This document shows positions 63,187-64,000 of a stretch of 64,000 nucleotides of DNA, piece by piece. This stretch comes from Ichthyophis bannanicus (lineage: Eukaryota > Chordata > Amphibia > Gymnophiona > Ichthyophiidae): positions 4,340,001-4,404,000 of the forward strand of contig CM066047.1 in NCBI GenBank assembly GCA_033557465.1, read 5' to 3'. Every line of letters begins with the position of its first letter. The first letter of the stretch is position 1. The position numbers were made by a program, and so were the translations under genes. Below the pieces are notes generated by a model, which had not been told where the DNA came from, did no database searches, and worked only from the letters and a program-made list of their open reading frames with translations.

Positions 63187-63843
63187 ATGGAGGAGAGAGG
63201 TCACGTGACAGGAGAGCATCACCCTGTTGTGGCAGGAAGTGATCCTGTAACTAGGACCTGTCCTCCAGGTGATGTAAAACCCTCTCGCACCGAGGAAGTT
63301 TCTCCAGGGCCAGGTGCCCATGAGGGAAGGGTTAGGACAGCCGTTATAGTTGGTGATTCGATCATTAGGCATGTAGATAGCTGGGTGGCTGGTGGACGTG
63401 AGGATCACCTGGTAACATGCCTGCCTGGTGCGAAGGTAGCGGACCTCACGCGCCACCTAGATAAGGTCTTAGATAGTGCTGGGGAGGAGTCTGCTGTCTT
63501 GGTACATGTCGGTACCAATGACATAGGAAAATGTGGTAGGGAGGTTCTGGAGGCAAAATTTAGGCTTTTAGGTAGGAAGTTGAAATCCAGAACTTCCAGG
63601 GTAGCGTTCTCCAAAATGCTTCCTGTTCCACGCGCAGGACCCAAAAGGCAGGCAGAACTCCGGAGTCTCAATGCGTGGATGAGACAATGGTGCAGAGATG
63701 AGGGTTTTGGATTTGTTAGGAACTGGGGAACATTCTGGGGAAAGGAGGGGCTCTTCCGAAGGGATGGGCTTCACCTTAACCAGGATGGAACCAGGCTGCT
63801 GGCATTAACCTTTAAAAAGGAGATAGAGCAGCTTTTAAACTAG
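63187..63843 (+). CDS. CR1 ORF1 esterase domain (fragment right of the L2 insertion)
   Basis: 218 codons without a stop. VIVGDSIIRHVD is the GDS block with nucleophile Ser; VLVHVGTNDIG is the GTND block; FRRDGLHLNQDGTR carries the catalytic Asp and His. The first ATG is simply the first codon after L2; the natural start lies upstream at about 59900, now 3 kb away. It contains intact SGNH catalytic residues, in a different subfamily from the copy at 58468. Its natural partner would be the ORF2 beyond the window. Confidence 0.85.
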   Translation: MEERGHVTGEHHPVVAGSDPVTRTCPPGDVKPSRTEEVSPGPGAHEGRVRTAVIVGDSIIRHVDSWVAGGREDHLVTCLPGAKVADLTRHLDKVLDSAGEESAVLVHVGTNDIGKCGREVLEAKFRLLGRKLKSRTSRVAFSKMLPVPRAGPKRQAELRSLNAWMRQWCRDEGFGFVRNWGTFWGKEGLFRRDGLHLNQDGTRLLALTFKKEIEQLLN

Positions 63844-64000
63844 ATATTAGGGGAAAGCAGACAGTCGCCCAAGAGCGGATGGTTTGGAAGAATGTATCCT
63901 TGAAGGATACTACCAAAAGCAGAGAGGTTCCACAAAAGAGTAAAGTAGCCCAAATGCCCTCAAGTATGGAGCAGACAGAGCTTAAAGATCCCAATTTACC
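63187..64000 (+). mobile_element. CR1 LINE, plus strand, continued to window end
   Basis: Continuation of the element that begins at 59231. After ORF1 the sequence runs on as CR1-like inter-ORF text (AAGCAGACAGTCGCCC) and leaves the window, so ORF2 lies beyond 64000. Confidence 0.83.

Noticed and set aside
61318..63456. 712-codon frame taken as one protein
   Set aside because: Its first about 90 codons are antisense CR1 ORF1; only the part from 63186 downward is L2.

Overview
The window looks like a gene-poor stretch of a large vertebrate nuclear genome. Almost every recognisable coding sequence belongs to a transposable element. The mix is DIRS-type tyrosine-recombinase retrotransposons, CR1 and L2 LINEs, an L1 ORF1, tRNA-headed SINEs, hAT and Tc1/mariner DNA transposons and a gammaretrovirus-like relic. 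That mix fits an amphibian, and the CR1 and SINE tails make me favour a caecilian, but the species is inference. No bacterial features, tRNA or rRNA genes, or CRISPR arrays are present.

Layout. 0.2-2.3 kb: decayed CR1 with a SINE inside. 3.3-8.9 kb: complete minus-strand DIRS element (D1) with gag, RT-RNase H, tyrosine recombinase (YR), inverted termini and an internal complementary region. 9.1-11.6 kb: L2 tail, CR1 and SINE. 12.3-12.8 kb: CpG-rich promoter-like block with a possible host first exon, the best host-gene hint here. 13.1-15.1 kb: CR1 tails and a G-rich minisatellite. 16.1-19.0 kb: SINE, complete hAT element with target duplication, SINE. 19.4-22.3 kb: DIRS RT relic and ERV remnant (LTR, env, integrase end). 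22.35-23.2 kb: an unrecognised 279-codon ORF with a poly(A) signal. 23.6-24.1 kb: 33-bp minisatellite. 24.7-26.1 kb: Tc1 relic. 26.2-35.6 kb: CR1, SINE and several L2-type LINEs. 35.6-37.2 kb: truncated DIRS (D3). 37.6-41.1 kb: two CR1 copies with SINEs. 41.4-42.1 kb: foldback element. 42.2-54.0 kb: L2-type LINEs carrying two tandem hAT MITEs and a second, CpG-rich DIRS element (D2, 44.6-50.8 kb). 54.1-55.6 kb: L1 ORF1. 55.6-59.1 kb: long CR1, minus. 59.2-64.0 kb: CR1, plus, split by a nearly intact L2.

How it works together. D1 and D2 carry the full DIRS toolkit and D2 looks youngest, with RT-RNase H and YR uninterrupted. In both, the YR frame has no usable AUG where its domain begins, yet that frame is open through nearly all of the RT region. 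Both elements also end in a palindromic sequence holding a consensus 5' splice donor. L2 LINEs probably mobilise the SINEs, which copy the L2 3' hairpin and AAAT-type tail. Nested insertions give a relative history: LINE, then DIRS inside it; CR1, then L2 inside it; L2, then paired hAT MITEs inside it.

Start codons: several open frames begin at TTG or GTG rather than ATG. I say so where it matters.
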